From contig NZ_JAJNMU010000015.1 of NCBI RefSeq assembly GCF_022458865.1, forward strand, positions 124,001 through 188,000: 64,000 bases of DNA, read 5' to 3'. This document shows, piece by piece, positions 8,159 through 17,042 of the stretch. The notes beneath the pieces are model-generated. The model searched no databases, was not told the DNA's origin, and saw only the letters and a list, made by a program, of their open reading frames with translations. Within the stretch, counting starts at the first letter, position 1, and the number at the start of each line of letters is the position of its first letter. Made by a program: the position numbers and the translations under genes. Source of the DNA: Paenibacillus periandrae (GTDB lineage Bacteria; Bacillota; Bacilli; Paenibacillales; NBRC-103111).

Positions 8159-9373
8159 TTGAATCATACGAAGAAACTCGAACTCGCGGCTGTCGCATCG
8201 ATTCCGATTATTATGACATTGGCCAATTCCATGCTGATCCCGTTGCTGCCGATCATGGAGAAAAAGCTGGGGATTTCCTCCGTCCAATCGAGTCTGATTA
8301 TTACCGTGTATGCGGCAATTGCCATTATATGCATCCCGATAGCCGGTTATTTGTCTGATCGCTTCGGACGAAAAAAAATTATTATACCGAGTCTGATTCT
8401 CGCTGCGATTGGAGGAGGCGTATCCGGATCAGGAGCCTGGTTGATGGATGGTATGGCTGCCTATTGGGTCATACTGGCGGGTAGATTCGTGCAGGGGATT
8501 GGAGCCGCTGGAGCTTTTCCTATCGTGATACCGCTCGTAGGAGACATGTTCCAAAGCGAGGAGGAGGTTACAAGCGGATTGGGCATCGTTGAGACCTCGA
8601 ATACATTCGGGAAGGTGCTCAGTCCCATACTGGGTTCTGCGCTGGCGCTGCTGGTGTGGTTTTTGCCTTTTCTTATTATTCCCTTCTTCTGTCTGATCTC
8701 GATTCTGGCCGTAGCTTTTCTGATCAAGGTCCCCGGCAATAAGCAGGGGGAAAAGGTGACGCTAAAAGCCTTTATTACTTCAATCAAACAAATTCTGCAG
8801 CAAAAGGGACGTTGGCTATATGCCATATTTGGCATTGGCGGGATCGGTATGTATATTTTGTTCGGATTTTTATTTTATCTGTCTACGATACTGGAAGAGC
8901 AATATCACATTGAAGGGATACGGAAGGGGCTACTGCTGGCGATTCCACTGTCAGCCGTCTGCTTATTTTCCTATGTAACGGGCAAGCTGGTAGGGGAGAA
9001 CAAGCAGCGGATGAAATGGTTTACCTTCACAGGGCTCATTATTGTGACTGCAGCTATGCTGGTATGTGGATGGGTGCCTGCCAAGGGATTGCTGCTGCTG
9101 CTTTCCCTACTCTTTGCCGCCGGGCTGGGTATTGGAGCAGCCTTGCCTTGTCTGGATGCATTAATTACGGAAGGCATCGATAAAAAGCAGCGCGGCACGA
9201 TTACTTCACTTTACAGCAGCATGCGATTTATTGGCGTTGCGGCTGGCCCGCCGGTCACTTCTCTGCTCCTGGCCAATGAGCCCTTGTTATTCTATACGTT
9301 CACCGCTATCGCAGGGATTGGCGGGTTATGTGTGCTCCTTGCGATTAAGCCCAAAACGTCATCGACGGGATAA
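8159..9373 (+). CDS. MFS drug:proton antiporter family transporter
   Basis: A 12-segment major facilitator protein of 404 aa. The loop 2-3 motif is GYLSDRFGRKKI near residue 62, and RFVQGIGAAGAFPIVIPLVGD near 108-128 matches the motif C region of exporters. Export of a toxic compound is the likeliest role; the substrate is unknown. I accept TTG at 8159 because AAGGCGG lies 8 bases upstream and the first membrane helix needs these residues. It is not obviously in an operon and ends at a terminator shared with the convergent AraC gene. Confidence 0.85.
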   Translation: MNHTKKLELAAVASIPIIMTLANSMLIPLLPIMEKKLGISSVQSSLIITVYAAIAIICIPIAGYLSDRFGRKKIIIPSLILAAIGGGVSGSGAWLMDGMAAYWVILAGRFVQGIGAAGAFPIVIPLVGDMFQSEEEVTSGLGIVETSNTFGKVLSPILGSALALLVWFLPFLIIPFFCLISILAVAFLIKVPGNKQGEKVTLKAFITSIKQILQQKGRWLYAIFGIGGIGMYILFGFLFYLSTILEEQYHIEGIRKGLLLAIPLSAVCLFSYVTGKLVGENKQRMKWFTFTGLIIVTAAMLVCGWVPAKGLLLLLSLLFAAGLGIGAALPCLDALITEGIDKKQRGTITSLYSSMRFIGVAAGPPVTSLLLANEPLLFYTFTAIAGIGGLCVLLAIKPKTSSTG

Positions 9374-9374
9374 A

Positions 9375-9402
9375 GAGTAACTGATGAATAACCCAGTTAC
9401 TC
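9375..9402. terminator. Bidirectional terminator between MFS and AraC genes
   Basis: GAGTAACTG at 9375-9383 pairs with CAGTTACTC at 9394-9402. The flanks are A-rich on the left and T-rich on the right, so it can serve both convergent genes. Confidence 0.75.
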
Positions 9403-10305
9403 TTATTTATGGATTATATTGGAAGTATCCATGCTCATTTTGAGTAAAAATTGCTTTGGCGTACAGCCATTAAATCGCTTGAACATCTCATAGAAGTGAG
9501 CCATGTTCTCGATTCCAATTGATTCAGCAATTTCCGTAATCGTCATAGGGCTGGTGAGCAGCAGCTGTTCAGCACGGGAAATCCGTTTTCGGTTAATATA
9601 CTCCGTAAATGTTAGGCTCATCGTCTTTTTAAAAAACTTGGAAAAATAAGAGTAGCTCATATTCGCCAGCTTGCTCACTTCCTCCATATCGATTTTTTCG
9701 CATAAATGCTGGTCCACATACTCAAGTATGGGTCGTAATATGAGAGTGCCGTCCTCAATATTACCTTTCAGCAGATTTCTGTGGTCTCCCCGCAGCATCG
9801 TCAGCAATATGTGGCGGATATAAATGCTGGTTGCGATCTCATAGCCTTTGTCGCGTCCCATCATCTCTTCATGAATGCGGAGAATGTAGCCAGCTATTTC
9901 TTTTCTAAGGTGATCGTTTTCACGAAACATCACGTTTAGTGCTTCAAGAGGTTGGTGGACTTCTGAGAAATGCGGATAATACATCATCATCGTAGGATCA
10001 AAATAAGGCTGTAAATCCACATGAAGCACGATATATATGAGATCCTCATCACTAAGCTTGTTGCCCCAGTGCAGCTGGGAGGAGCCAATGACCATAAGAT
10101 CGCCGGGATTCAGGATATATCGATTCGTAAGCGTATGCATACCATGAATACCTGAACGTACATAAATAAATTCGACTTCTGGATGATGGTGCCAGGTTAA
10201 GTTAACAGGAGGGTTGACGGCAATGCTGCCGCTCGAAGTAAACTCCCAGACTTTGATATGTAGAAGAGGATTCTGATAATGAATCGGTTCTTTATAAATG
10301 TTCAT
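9403..10305 (-). CDS. AraC-family regulator, probably of the divergent dehydrogenase operon
   Basis: 300 aa. A cupin-type sensor (WHHHPEVEFIYVRSG near residues 43-57) is followed by the AraC DNA-binding domain near residues 190-295 (SYFSKFFKKTMSLTFTEYIN and GIENMAHFYEMFKRFNGCTP). It is divergently transcribed from two Gfo/Idh/MocA dehydrogenases with 134 bases between starts. This is the usual layout for a local carbohydrate regulator. The inducer is not evident. Confidence 0.88.
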   Translation of the reverse strand: MNIYKEPIHYQNPLLHIKVWEFTSSGSIAVNPPVNLTWHHHPEVEFIYVRSGIHGMHTLTNRYILNPGDLMVIGSSQLHWGNKLSDEDLIYIVLHVDLQPYFDPTMMMYYPHFSEVHQPLEALNVMFRENDHLRKEIAGYILRIHEEMMGRDKGYEIATSIYIRHILLTMLRGDHRNLLKGNIEDGTLILRPILEYVDQHLCEKIDMEEVSKLANMSYSYFSKFFKKTMSLTFTEYINRKRISRAEQLLLTSPMTITEIAESIGIENMAHFYEMFKRFNGCTPKQFLLKMSMDTSNIIHK

Positions 10306-10439
10306 TGCTTCTCTCCTGTATGGCTACCAGCCGACAAATTAGGATAGTAATTCAGCAAAAGCGGTCATACAAGTCACCTTCATCTGGTTGTATCTTGAAT
10401 GTAGAACTATTATACAACAATCAGAGAAGAGGGATACAT

Positions 10440-11447
10440 ATGAAAGTCGCTGTAGTTGGCTGTGGAGGCATGGGGAACATTCATGCTGAATGCTATGCGA
10501 ACATTTCCGGAGTCACGGTTACAGGTGTTTGCGACTTGTTGGAGGAGCGTGCACAGCAATTGGCTGCCAAGGTGGATGCCAAAGCTTATGTGTCTCTTGC
10601 CGATATGTTGGCACACAGCGATTGTGAAATCGTGAGTATTACGCTTCCGAGCTATTTGCATAAATCGGCTGTAATAGAGGTGGCTAAAGCTGGTAAGCAT
10701 GTGATTTGCGAAAAACCGATTGCACTCCATCTGGAGGATGCTGCAGCAATGATTGAGGCCTGCAGACGTCATAACGTCAGGCTGTTCGTCGGACATGTGG
10801 TCCGCTTTTTTCCGGAATATGTTCAGATGAAGCAGCAGATTGACGATGGCTCGATTGGTCGGCTTGGCGTTGCACATGCGAAGCGGATTGGTGTACATCC
10901 CGGTGACATTCGTCCTTGGTATCGGGAGGATGACAAGAGCGGTGGTGTGGTGTTGGATTTGATGGTGCACGATATCGATTACATGCGCTGGGTTGCTGGT
11001 GAAGTCCGCTCAGTGTACGCACAGCACAAGCATAATGATCAAGTGGACTATGCAACAGCAACGCTTGTATTCGAAAGCGAGGCTGTCGCTAATCTGGAAG
11101 CGTATTGGGGATATCCGGGAGCGTTCACGACAGCAGTGGAGTTTGCCGGAAGCGGCGGTGTCATTCGAAGTGACAGATCGACCTCCAAATCGCTGCAAGT
11201 ACGTAAACCGGCTGCTTCGTTAAGCAAGGGACCTTTTGTGGAGGTGCCGGAAAGCCCCGGATATGAAACTCCGTATGAGAAGGAGCTGCGTCATTTTATC
11301 GAATGCGTTCGCGACAACCGGGAATCGATCGTTACTACTGAGGATGCTTATAAAGCGCTGGAAATCGCTCTAGCTGTTGTCGAGTCTGTACAAACCGGGA
11401 AGGTTGTCACAATAGGTCAGGACAAACGGGAGGTATCGCTGACATGA
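10440..11447 (+). CDS. Gfo/Idh/MocA family NAD(P)-dependent oxidoreductase
   Basis: Sugar or inositol-type dehydrogenase, 335 aa. The Rossmann motif VAVVGCGGMGNIHAE is at the N-terminus, the family lysine is in CEKPIALHL near residue 95, and the C-terminal half is the GFO/IDH alpha/beta domain (GVVLDLMVHDIDYMRWVAG). The frame extends upstream to 10305, but ATG at 10440 is preceded by AGAGGGA and begins exactly at the Rossmann strand. It overlaps the next dehydrogenase by four bases (ATGA). The two enzymes may act in sequence or as a pair on one sugar. Confidence 0.92.
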   Translation: MKVAVVGCGGMGNIHAECYANISGVTVTGVCDLLEERAQQLAAKVDAKAYVSLADMLAHSDCEIVSITLPSYLHKSAVIEVAKAGKHVICEKPIALHLEDAAAMIEACRRHNVRLFVGHVVRFFPEYVQMKQQIDDGSIGRLGVAHAKRIGVHPGDIRPWYREDDKSGGVVLDLMVHDIDYMRWVAGEVRSVYAQHKHNDQVDYATATLVFESEAVANLEAYWGYPGAFTTAVEFAGSGGVIRSDRSTSKSLQVRKPAASLSKGPFVEVPESPGYETPYEKELRHFIECVRDNRESIVTTEDAYKALEIALAVVESVQTGKVVTIGQDKREVSLT

Positions 11448-12433
11448 AACGTTTAAAAGTAGGTATGATCAGCTTTGCTCACGGACATGCCCATTCCTAT
11501 CTGAAATCTCTTCTGGAGCTGCCCGAGGTTGAGATCGTCGGCATTGCCGATGAAAAGAGCAGCAGAGTGGAAGCTGTAGTAAGCAAGCATGGACTACGAT
11601 ATTTTGCCGATTATCGGGAATTGCTGAAGACGGATGCTGATGCTGTGGTCATCTGCTCGGAAAATGTGAACCATGCTGCGCAGGTTATTGCTGCCGCTGA
11701 AGCGGGCAAGCACGTTTTGTGTGAAAAACCGCTTGGGCTATCCGTTGCGGAGATGGAGCGTATGATCGAAGTTTGTGAAACGAACGGCGTTCAACTGATG
11801 ACGGCGTTCCCGTGCCGCTATCTGGCGGCCGTAGCGAAGGCGAAGAGGGCTGTAGATCAGGGTGAAATCGGCGAGATTCTGGCGATTAAAGGGACGAATC
11901 GCGGAACCGCACCCGGTGGCTGGTTCACAGATCCCAGCTTATCGGGCGGGGGCGCGCTGCTGGACCATACCGTCCATGTGATGGATCTTATGAACTGGTT
12001 CACAGGGTCCAAAGTGACAGATGTTTACGCATATTGCAATACTCTGTTTCATGAGGGGCTGGAGGTTGACGATGCGGGGATGATTCATGTCAAGTTTGCG
12101 AATGGTACGATCGGTGTGCTGGACACAAGCTGGTCTAGACCTAAGTCGTTTCCAACATGGGGCGATGTGACGCTGGAAATCGTCGGATCGAAAGGTCATC
12201 TATCTATCGATGCCTTTGCCCAGAGCAACATGCTTTACAGCGATTCCTTGGGGAAAGGCGTAAGTACGTACTATGGCGATCCGATGGACTTTTACATGGT
12301 GAGAGCATTCGTCCATGCGCTGCTTGCAGGCGAGTCGGTACCGATTACGGGATTGGACGGCCTGCGTTCGACCGAAGTTGCCTTGGCTGGTTACCGATCC
12401 GTGAAGCAGGGAGAGTCCGTGGCGATATCATAG
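11444..12433 (+). CDS. Gfo/Idh/MocA family oxidoreductase, second enzyme
   Basis: 329 aa. The N-terminal nucleotide-binding region starts KRLKVGMISFAHGHAHSYL, in which the usual GxGxxG is replaced by a FAHGHAHS loop, a variant known in this family. The lysine motif CEKPLGLSV lies near residue 93, and the C-terminal domain contains GGALLDHTVHVMDLMNWFTG. It is translationally coupled to the preceding gene through ATGA. The two dehydrogenases and the divergent AraC gene form a small carbohydrate locus; the substrate is unknown. Confidence 0.92.
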   Translation: MKRLKVGMISFAHGHAHSYLKSLLELPEVEIVGIADEKSSRVEAVVSKHGLRYFADYRELLKTDADAVVICSENVNHAAQVIAAAEAGKHVLCEKPLGLSVAEMERMIEVCETNGVQLMTAFPCRYLAAVAKAKRAVDQGEIGEILAIKGTNRGTAPGGWFTDPSLSGGGALLDHTVHVMDLMNWFTGSKVTDVYAYCNTLFHEGLEVDDAGMIHVKFANGTIGVLDTSWSRPKSFPTWGDVTLEIVGSKGHLSIDAFAQSNMLYSDSLGKGVSTYYGDPMDFYMVRAFVHALLAGESVPITGLDGLRSTEVALAGYRSVKQGESVAIS

Positions 12434-12551
12434 CAGAGGAAAGCTGATCCAGCTTTTTCTCGATTACACGACGCTGAATGGTGGAATCGAAATATACATT
12501 CGACACCCTTCAGCTCGTCTTCATACATCAAATCCAGCGACAACGAAAAGA

Positions 12552-12588
12552 AGCTTTGCCACTGAAGTACGATGGCAAAGCTTTTTTT
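12552..12588 (+). terminator. Terminator of the dehydrogenase operon
   Basis: AGCTTTGCCA at 12552-12561 pairs perfectly with TGGCAAAGCT at 12573-12582 and is followed by a run of seven T. It lies 120 bases after the second dehydrogenase. Confidence 0.8.
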
Positions 12589-12618
12589 GTACTTATTAAG
12601 GAAAGGTCGGCCTGCTGC

Positions 12619-13623
12619 TTATTTGGAAGCCTTCTCGACAGTATAGCGTAAAAGAATTTCATTATCGAGAACAAGATTATTCGTCCACACGAAGGAGCCT
12701 TTTTTGAATTCATTACTGAAATTTGTATATTCCCGCTTATTGTCGACTCCTACCGTTGCGGTTGAATAGGTTACAGCCTGTGGCCATGAAGAGTCATTGA
12801 AATCAACAGCGTACCAATTGTCAGGAATAGCAAAGTGGGCAGCATAGCAATTTGCCGCACATGAGGGAGCCTTAGAACCAGTGGGAGTGGATCTGACGAT
12901 TCTTCCATTCTTCTCCTCGATTACCAAATCCGACTTGTTCATAAGGGGGGCGATATAGTAGTTTTGTGCCTTCCAGCGGTTATCGGTCACGGTACCATCG
13001 CTGAAGGTTGCAACAATACCGGCATCTCCGGGATGATATTTGTTGCCTTTATTATCCTCGGTACCGAGTCCAAGATTTTCTTCCCAATCGACAGCCTTGA
13101 ACGCATAGGTCATCGGGTATGCAGCTTTGAAACGGACGACATGAGAGTTGAATGGTGTGAAAGGAACAGCGTCCTTGACCGCAGGCTTGCCATTGATATA
13201 TAGCTCGAAATAGTTATCTGCAAAAATGTAACCGGTGATAATCGTACCGTCTGGATCGATTTCAATAACAGGAGCTTTGTTTAAGTCAACGGCTGCGAGA
13301 TTTGGATGCAAAACATGTGTACATGGATTAAACAAGTCAGAAGCATCAGGAAGCTTACTGTTCACAGCAGTAGGGACTGTCCAGGTTTTGCCGTCCTCTG
13401 ACTTGATCTCTCCAACGGCACTGACACGCCCTCCTTTGCAAGCAAGCAACCCGGGGTTAATGGTGGTGGCCAAACCCTTTGTGAAGCTTGCCTGCTCGGA
13501 TGCAGTTGGCACTGATAGTGGCGGAGCCGTTGTCGTCGTTGCGGGCAAAATTGTTTCATTCGTGTTGGTGCAAGCACTGATGAGCAGCATAGCTGAAAGA
13601 AAAAATACATGAGCAAAATGCAC
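12619..13623 (-). CDS. Lipoprotein of unknown function
   Basis: 334 aa. The signal peptide ends in the lipobox LLISAC, with a Thr/Pro-rich linker near residues 25-45. The mature part is rich in aromatic residues and beta-strand-like runs (IITGYIFADNYFELYINGK, VRFKAAYPMTYAFKAVDWEE). This recalls galactose-binding-like beta sandwiches, though I do not recognise a named family. Several cysteines occur in the mature part (ACKGG, NPCTH, APSCAANC), suggesting disulphides. A GTG start with GGAGAT upstream is likely. It is divergent from the FAD-Rieske gene. Confidence 0.75.
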   Translation of the reverse strand: MHFAHVFFLSAMLLISACTNTNETILPATTTTAPPLSVPTASEQASFTKGLATTINPGLLACKGGRVSAVGEIKSEDGKTWTVPTAVNSKLPDASDLFNPCTHVLHPNLAAVDLNKAPVIEIDPDGTIITGYIFADNYFELYINGKPAVKDAVPFTPFNSHVVRFKAAYPMTYAFKAVDWEENLGLGTEDNKGNKYHPGDAGIVATFSDGTVTDNRWKAQNYYIAPLMNKSDLVIEEKNGRIVRSTPTGSKAPSCAANCYAAHFAIPDNWYAVDFNDSSWPQAVTYSTATVGVDNKREYTNFSNEFKKGSFVWTNNLVLDNEILLRYTVEKASK

Positions 13624-13732
13624 AAGATCATCTCCACAGATTTAATTTATGTTTAGTGTACGATGGCAGTGTGTCAGGAGCATGTCAAAATAGTTGGATT
13701 TGCATGAAAATATCTTAGCTCTTTTCCATGCT

Positions 13733-13782
13733 GGTTTAGGTCAGGTCAATCGTGGTAATCATGAACAAAGAGAACCTAAACC
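13733..13782. promoter_or_regulatory. Inverted repeat upstream of the FAD-Rieske gene
   Basis: GGTTTAGGT at 13733-13741 and ACCTAAACC at 13774-13782 form a perfect 9-bp inverted repeat with a 32-base spacer. It ends 23 bases before the FAD-Rieske start. It could be a leader hairpin or a two-site operator; no T-run follows. Confidence 0.5.
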
Positions 13783-13805
13783 GCAGAACGAAGGAGTGAA
13801 GTGAA

Positions 13806-15356
13806 ATGAATGCTGATCAGCCATCCACCGGAGGCAAAATACCGGAATCCGCACAATCGTATTGGACCCTATCCGCTCCTCCAAGCTCATTCCCGCCGCT
13901 TAGCGAGAATATCGATGTCGATTATGCCATTGTTGGCGCCGGGATCACGGGTATTACGCTTGCCTATCTGTTGTCCGAAAAAGGGCATCGGGTCGCGTTA
14001 TTTGAAGCTAATCAGATTATCCACGGAACTACAGGCAATACAACAGCCAAAATAACCGTGCAGCATGACCTTATCTACGATGAATTAATTAAAAATTTTG
14101 GCGTGGATCAGGCGCTGCTTTATTATAAAGCTAACAACGAGGCGATGAAGTTTATTCAGCGTACGGCAGCCGATCTGCACATCGATTGTGAGTGGTCCGA
14201 GGAGGACGCTTATTTATACGCCCAGACCGCCGAATCAGCCAATAAACTGGAGCTGGAGTATAAAGCCTACGAAAAGCTGGGGATACCCGGAGAGTTGGTC
14301 CAAAATATTCCGTTACCTATTGAGGTACGTGCGGCACTCAGGCTTCCTGGGCAGGCGCAATTCCACCCTGTGAAATTTATGAATGGATTGCTAGCCCGTT
14401 TTGTTAAAGCTGGGGGCGAGGTATACGAGCATACAAGGATCGATGGAAAAGTGGAACAAGGAGATCGCCAGAAAATCTGGACGATGGATGGAAAGCAGAT
14501 TACTTGCCGTCATGTGATTGCAAGCTCCCACTTTCCGTTCTATGACGGACTTGGTCTGTATTTTACCCGACTCCACGCGGAACGCTCCTATATTATTGCC
14601 GTGAAGCCGATCACTGCCTATCCAGGCGGGATGTATCTGAGTGTGGACGAGCCTAAGCGCTCGTTGAGATCGGTAACGATTAAGGGTGAGCAGATGGTAC
14701 TGATCGGTGGGGAGACGCATAAAACGGGACAAGGGGAGCCGACCTACGAGTATTATCAGAATCTTGAACGGTTCGGGGAGCAAACCTTCGGTATACAAGA
14801 CATTCCGTACCGCTGGTCTGCGCAGGATTTGCTGACGTTGGACAAGGTTCCTTATATTGGTCAGATAACGGCAAGTCATCCCAATGTTTGGGTGGCTACC
14901 GGATATAAAAAATGGGGCATGACCACAGGGATAGCAGCTGCGCTGCTGCTGAAAGATCAGCTCATGGGACAAGAGAATCCTTATACCGAGCTGTTTACCC
15001 CTTCACGGTTTAAACCAGATCCTGGTATTAAAAATTTGGTCGTTGAAAATTTTGATGTGGCCAAGCAACTGATCGGTGGCAAGCTGGAAGCTGTTTCGAG
15101 GAAGGCCGATTCGTTAGGTTTGGATGAAGGCTCTGTAGTCCAAATAAACGGAAAGCGTGCGGGGGCGTATAGAGATACGGAAGGGAAGCTGCATCTTGTC
15201 GATACGACCTGTACCCATATGGGCTGCGAGGTCAAATGGAACAATGGGGATAGATCCTGGGATTGCCCATGTCACGGCTCACGCTTTAATTTTAAGGGTG
15301 AGGTCATTGAAGGTCCAGCCTTACAATCACTGCAAACAATCGATTATGATGGATAA
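13806..15356 (+). CDS. FAD-dependent oxidoreductase fused to a Rieske [2Fe-2S] domain (YhfW-like)
   Basis: 516 aa with two domains. Residues about 30-400 form a DAO-type flavoprotein with the FAD-binding motif VDYAIVGAGITGITLAYLLS. Residues about 420-516 are a Rieske domain with both cluster ligand pairs: CTHMGC near residue 470 and CPCHGSRF near 487. The same fusion is found in B. subtilis YhfW. It probably passes electrons from a reduced amine or similar substrate to the cluster; the substrate is not known. It is a single gene ending at a strong terminator. Confidence 0.92.
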   Translation: MNADQPSTGGKIPESAQSYWTLSAPPSSFPPLSENIDVDYAIVGAGITGITLAYLLSEKGHRVALFEANQIIHGTTGNTTAKITVQHDLIYDELIKNFGVDQALLYYKANNEAMKFIQRTAADLHIDCEWSEEDAYLYAQTAESANKLELEYKAYEKLGIPGELVQNIPLPIEVRAALRLPGQAQFHPVKFMNGLLARFVKAGGEVYEHTRIDGKVEQGDRQKIWTMDGKQITCRHVIASSHFPFYDGLGLYFTRLHAERSYIIAVKPITAYPGGMYLSVDEPKRSLRSVTIKGEQMVLIGGETHKTGQGEPTYEYYQNLERFGEQTFGIQDIPYRWSAQDLLTLDKVPYIGQITASHPNVWVATGYKKWGMTTGIAAALLLKDQLMGQENPYTELFTPSRFKPDPGIKNLVVENFDVAKQLIGGKLEAVSRKADSLGLDEGSVVQINGKRAGAYRDTEGKLHLVDTTCTHMGCEVKWNNGDRSWDCPCHGSRFNFKGEVIEGPALQSLQTIDYDG

Positions 15357-15362
15357 GTAGTA

Positions 15363-15397
15363 AAAGGGAGAGCCCACGCTGAGTAGGCTCTCCCTTT
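15363..15397. terminator. Bidirectional terminator
   Basis: AAAGGGAGAGCC at 15363-15374 pairs perfectly with GGCTCTCCCTTT at 15386-15397. It separates the convergent FAD-Rieske and small unknown genes. Confidence 0.8.
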
Positions 15398-15411
15398 GAT
15401 TTGTGATGATA

Positions 15412-15819
15412 CTATATGGCTCTGATGCGATTGTTCCTTGGATTGTGTTCAACCTCTGCAAGTCCCAGCTGTTCCATTAGAGGAGGCAGGTACATGCCGA
15501 AACGACCACGAAGCCCCTTTTTCAACCCGTACCAACCACCGACCGGATTTTCAGGTGAACGTCCCCAGGCTTCAACTGTGCCTTCTTTTGCAGGCTTCTG
15601 CTCATCGGCACTGCCAAGCTCCATCCAGTCACCATGCTGTTTGAGCATGGCATATAAGTCTTCTACACAACGATAGTCATAGTGTAAAACCGTCTTGCCT
15701 ACTGTACAAACTAAAATGGCCTTTCCATCCTTTTCGTCCTTGTACATTTCGTAATCAGATGTCAATGGAGGAGTTTTTAATTGCCAAGGATTTTCTTTGG
15801 TCCCTTGTACTGTCGACAT
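15412..15819 (-). CDS. Conserved-looking small cytosolic protein of unknown function
   Basis: 135 aa, soluble, no signal peptide or membrane segment. It has a compact beta-rich look with CTVGKTVLHYDYRCVEDLYAML near residues 38-60 and GWYGLKKGLRGRFGMYLPPL near 95-115. I do not know its family. The ribosome site AAAGGAG precedes the ATG. It follows the VanY-type carboxypeptidase by 20 bases in the same direction, so the two are probably co-transcribed. A direct link to cell wall work is only suggested by this position. Confidence 0.75.
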   Translation of the reverse strand: MSTVQGTKENPWQLKTPPLTSDYEMYKDEKDGKAILVCTVGKTVLHYDYRCVEDLYAMLKQHGDWMELGSADEQKPAKEGTVEAWGRSPENPVGGWYGLKKGLRGRFGMYLPPLMEQLGLAEVEHNPRNNRIRAI

Positions 15820-15839
15820 ATCATAGCTCCTTTGGTTTT

Positions 15840-16766
15840 CTATTTGCGCGACTGCACGGGAACGGCGTTAAAATATTCCTCTAACGTTAAGTTTTTTTGC
15901 GCCAGCTCCTTGGACAGCTGTGTCCCTACGTAACGCAAATGCCAAGGTTCATATTGATAGCCCGTGATGGATTCCTTGCCATCGGGATAACGAATGATGA
16001 ATCCATATTCAGCCGCATGGCTGTCCAGCCATTTCGCTTCTTTGGTGACAGCAAAGCAATTTTGTGCGGCGCATTTGCCGTTGCTGCCTGACACATCAAT
16101 CGCAAGTCCGGTCTCATGCTCGCTGTGTCCGGGTAAGGCGCTGTAGGTCTTTGCCTTCTCCTCACCATCTTGTTTTACATAGTTGTTATATAACGTTTTT
16201 TGTGTAGCGTAGGATCTGTAAGCGGAAACTCCGGCCAAGCTGATCCCGTCCTTTTTGGCGCCTTCAAACAAGGTTTCCAGAGCCGCGGCGGCTTCCTTGC
16301 GCATCTTGCGTTTATCGATTTTTTCAGTGAATGTAAAAGGTACATTCGGATAGACCAAATCCTTCGGCTCATAGCTTTCAGGGAGAGCCTGCTGTTTATT
16401 AACGAGCACTGTGATGCTTTCCGGGCTGGTCACGACCTGAATGGCGCCTGGTTTGGACAGAGATGAATCCGCAGCTTTCCCCACGGTGCCTGGGGCAGCA
16501 CCTGAGCTGCCGGATTGAGAACCGGTTTGGCTCACATTGGGAGCAGCGGTCTGATTGTTTGCTGGAGTGCCAGACTGCGTATTGGGTTGGTTGGCGTTAT
16601 TAGCAGCAGACTTCATATCGGTTGCAGCTGCTGATGTGCCACTATTCGTTGATGAAGCGGCTGGTGGGGATTGAACGGTCGGAGTTTTAGGTTCTCCGCC
16701 GCATCCGCTGAATACAGATAGAGCTATTGTCAGGCATGCAACAGTGAGCATCGGTTTGTTTATCAT
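15840..16766 (-). CDS. VanY-type D-alanyl-D-alanine carboxypeptidase lipoprotein
   Basis: Cuts the terminal D-Ala from peptidoglycan stem peptides outside the membrane. The N-terminus is a lipoprotein signal with FSGCGG, followed by a long Ser/Thr/Asn/Gln linker to about residue 100. The M15B zinc domain follows, with the metal motif HSEHETGLAIDV near residue 218 and EPWHLRYVG near residue 274. VSAYRSYATQKTLYNNYV is also typical. Length is 308 aa. It heads a two-gene transcript with the 135-aa protein. A role in vancomycin resistance is not implied, because no vanA/H/X genes are present. Confidence 0.92.
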   Translation of the reverse strand: MINKPMLTVACLTIALSVFSGCGGEPKTPTVQSPPAASSTNSGTSAAATDMKSAANNANQPNTQSGTPANNQTAAPNVSQTGSQSGSSGAAPGTVGKAADSSLSKPGAIQVVTSPESITVLVNKQQALPESYEPKDLVYPNVPFTFTEKIDKRKMRKEAAAALETLFEGAKKDGISLAGVSAYRSYATQKTLYNNYVKQDGEEKAKTYSALPGHSEHETGLAIDVSGSNGKCAAQNCFAVTKEAKWLDSHAAEYGFIIRYPDGKESITGYQYEPWHLRYVGTQLSKELAQKNLTLEEYFNAVPVQSRK

Positions 16767-17042
16767 GGTTCTCTCCTTGCTGATTCATTATGTAAAAATG
16801 GATCCTTCATGATTTAAACTCCAAATTGAGCAAAAAGGTTTCAGTCTATTGTATCTCAACTGATGGTAATAGTCTAAATATGTAACTAATCTGACACAGG
16901 TTATTGTTTTTACTGGAACAAAATGTAATCAGGCTTCGTCTATATGATATAAATGTCAGCTTCTGAAGCAAAATTCGTATTGAAATCGGAATGATGCTAA
17001 CGAAACCAGCTCTCTGCTAAAGCTCATAGGAGGAAAAGAACA

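Noticed and set aside
8092-8358. 88-codon frame overlapping the MFS start
   Set aside because: No ribosome site and it overlaps the first membrane helix codons of the transporter in another frame. A leader peptide role could not be supported.
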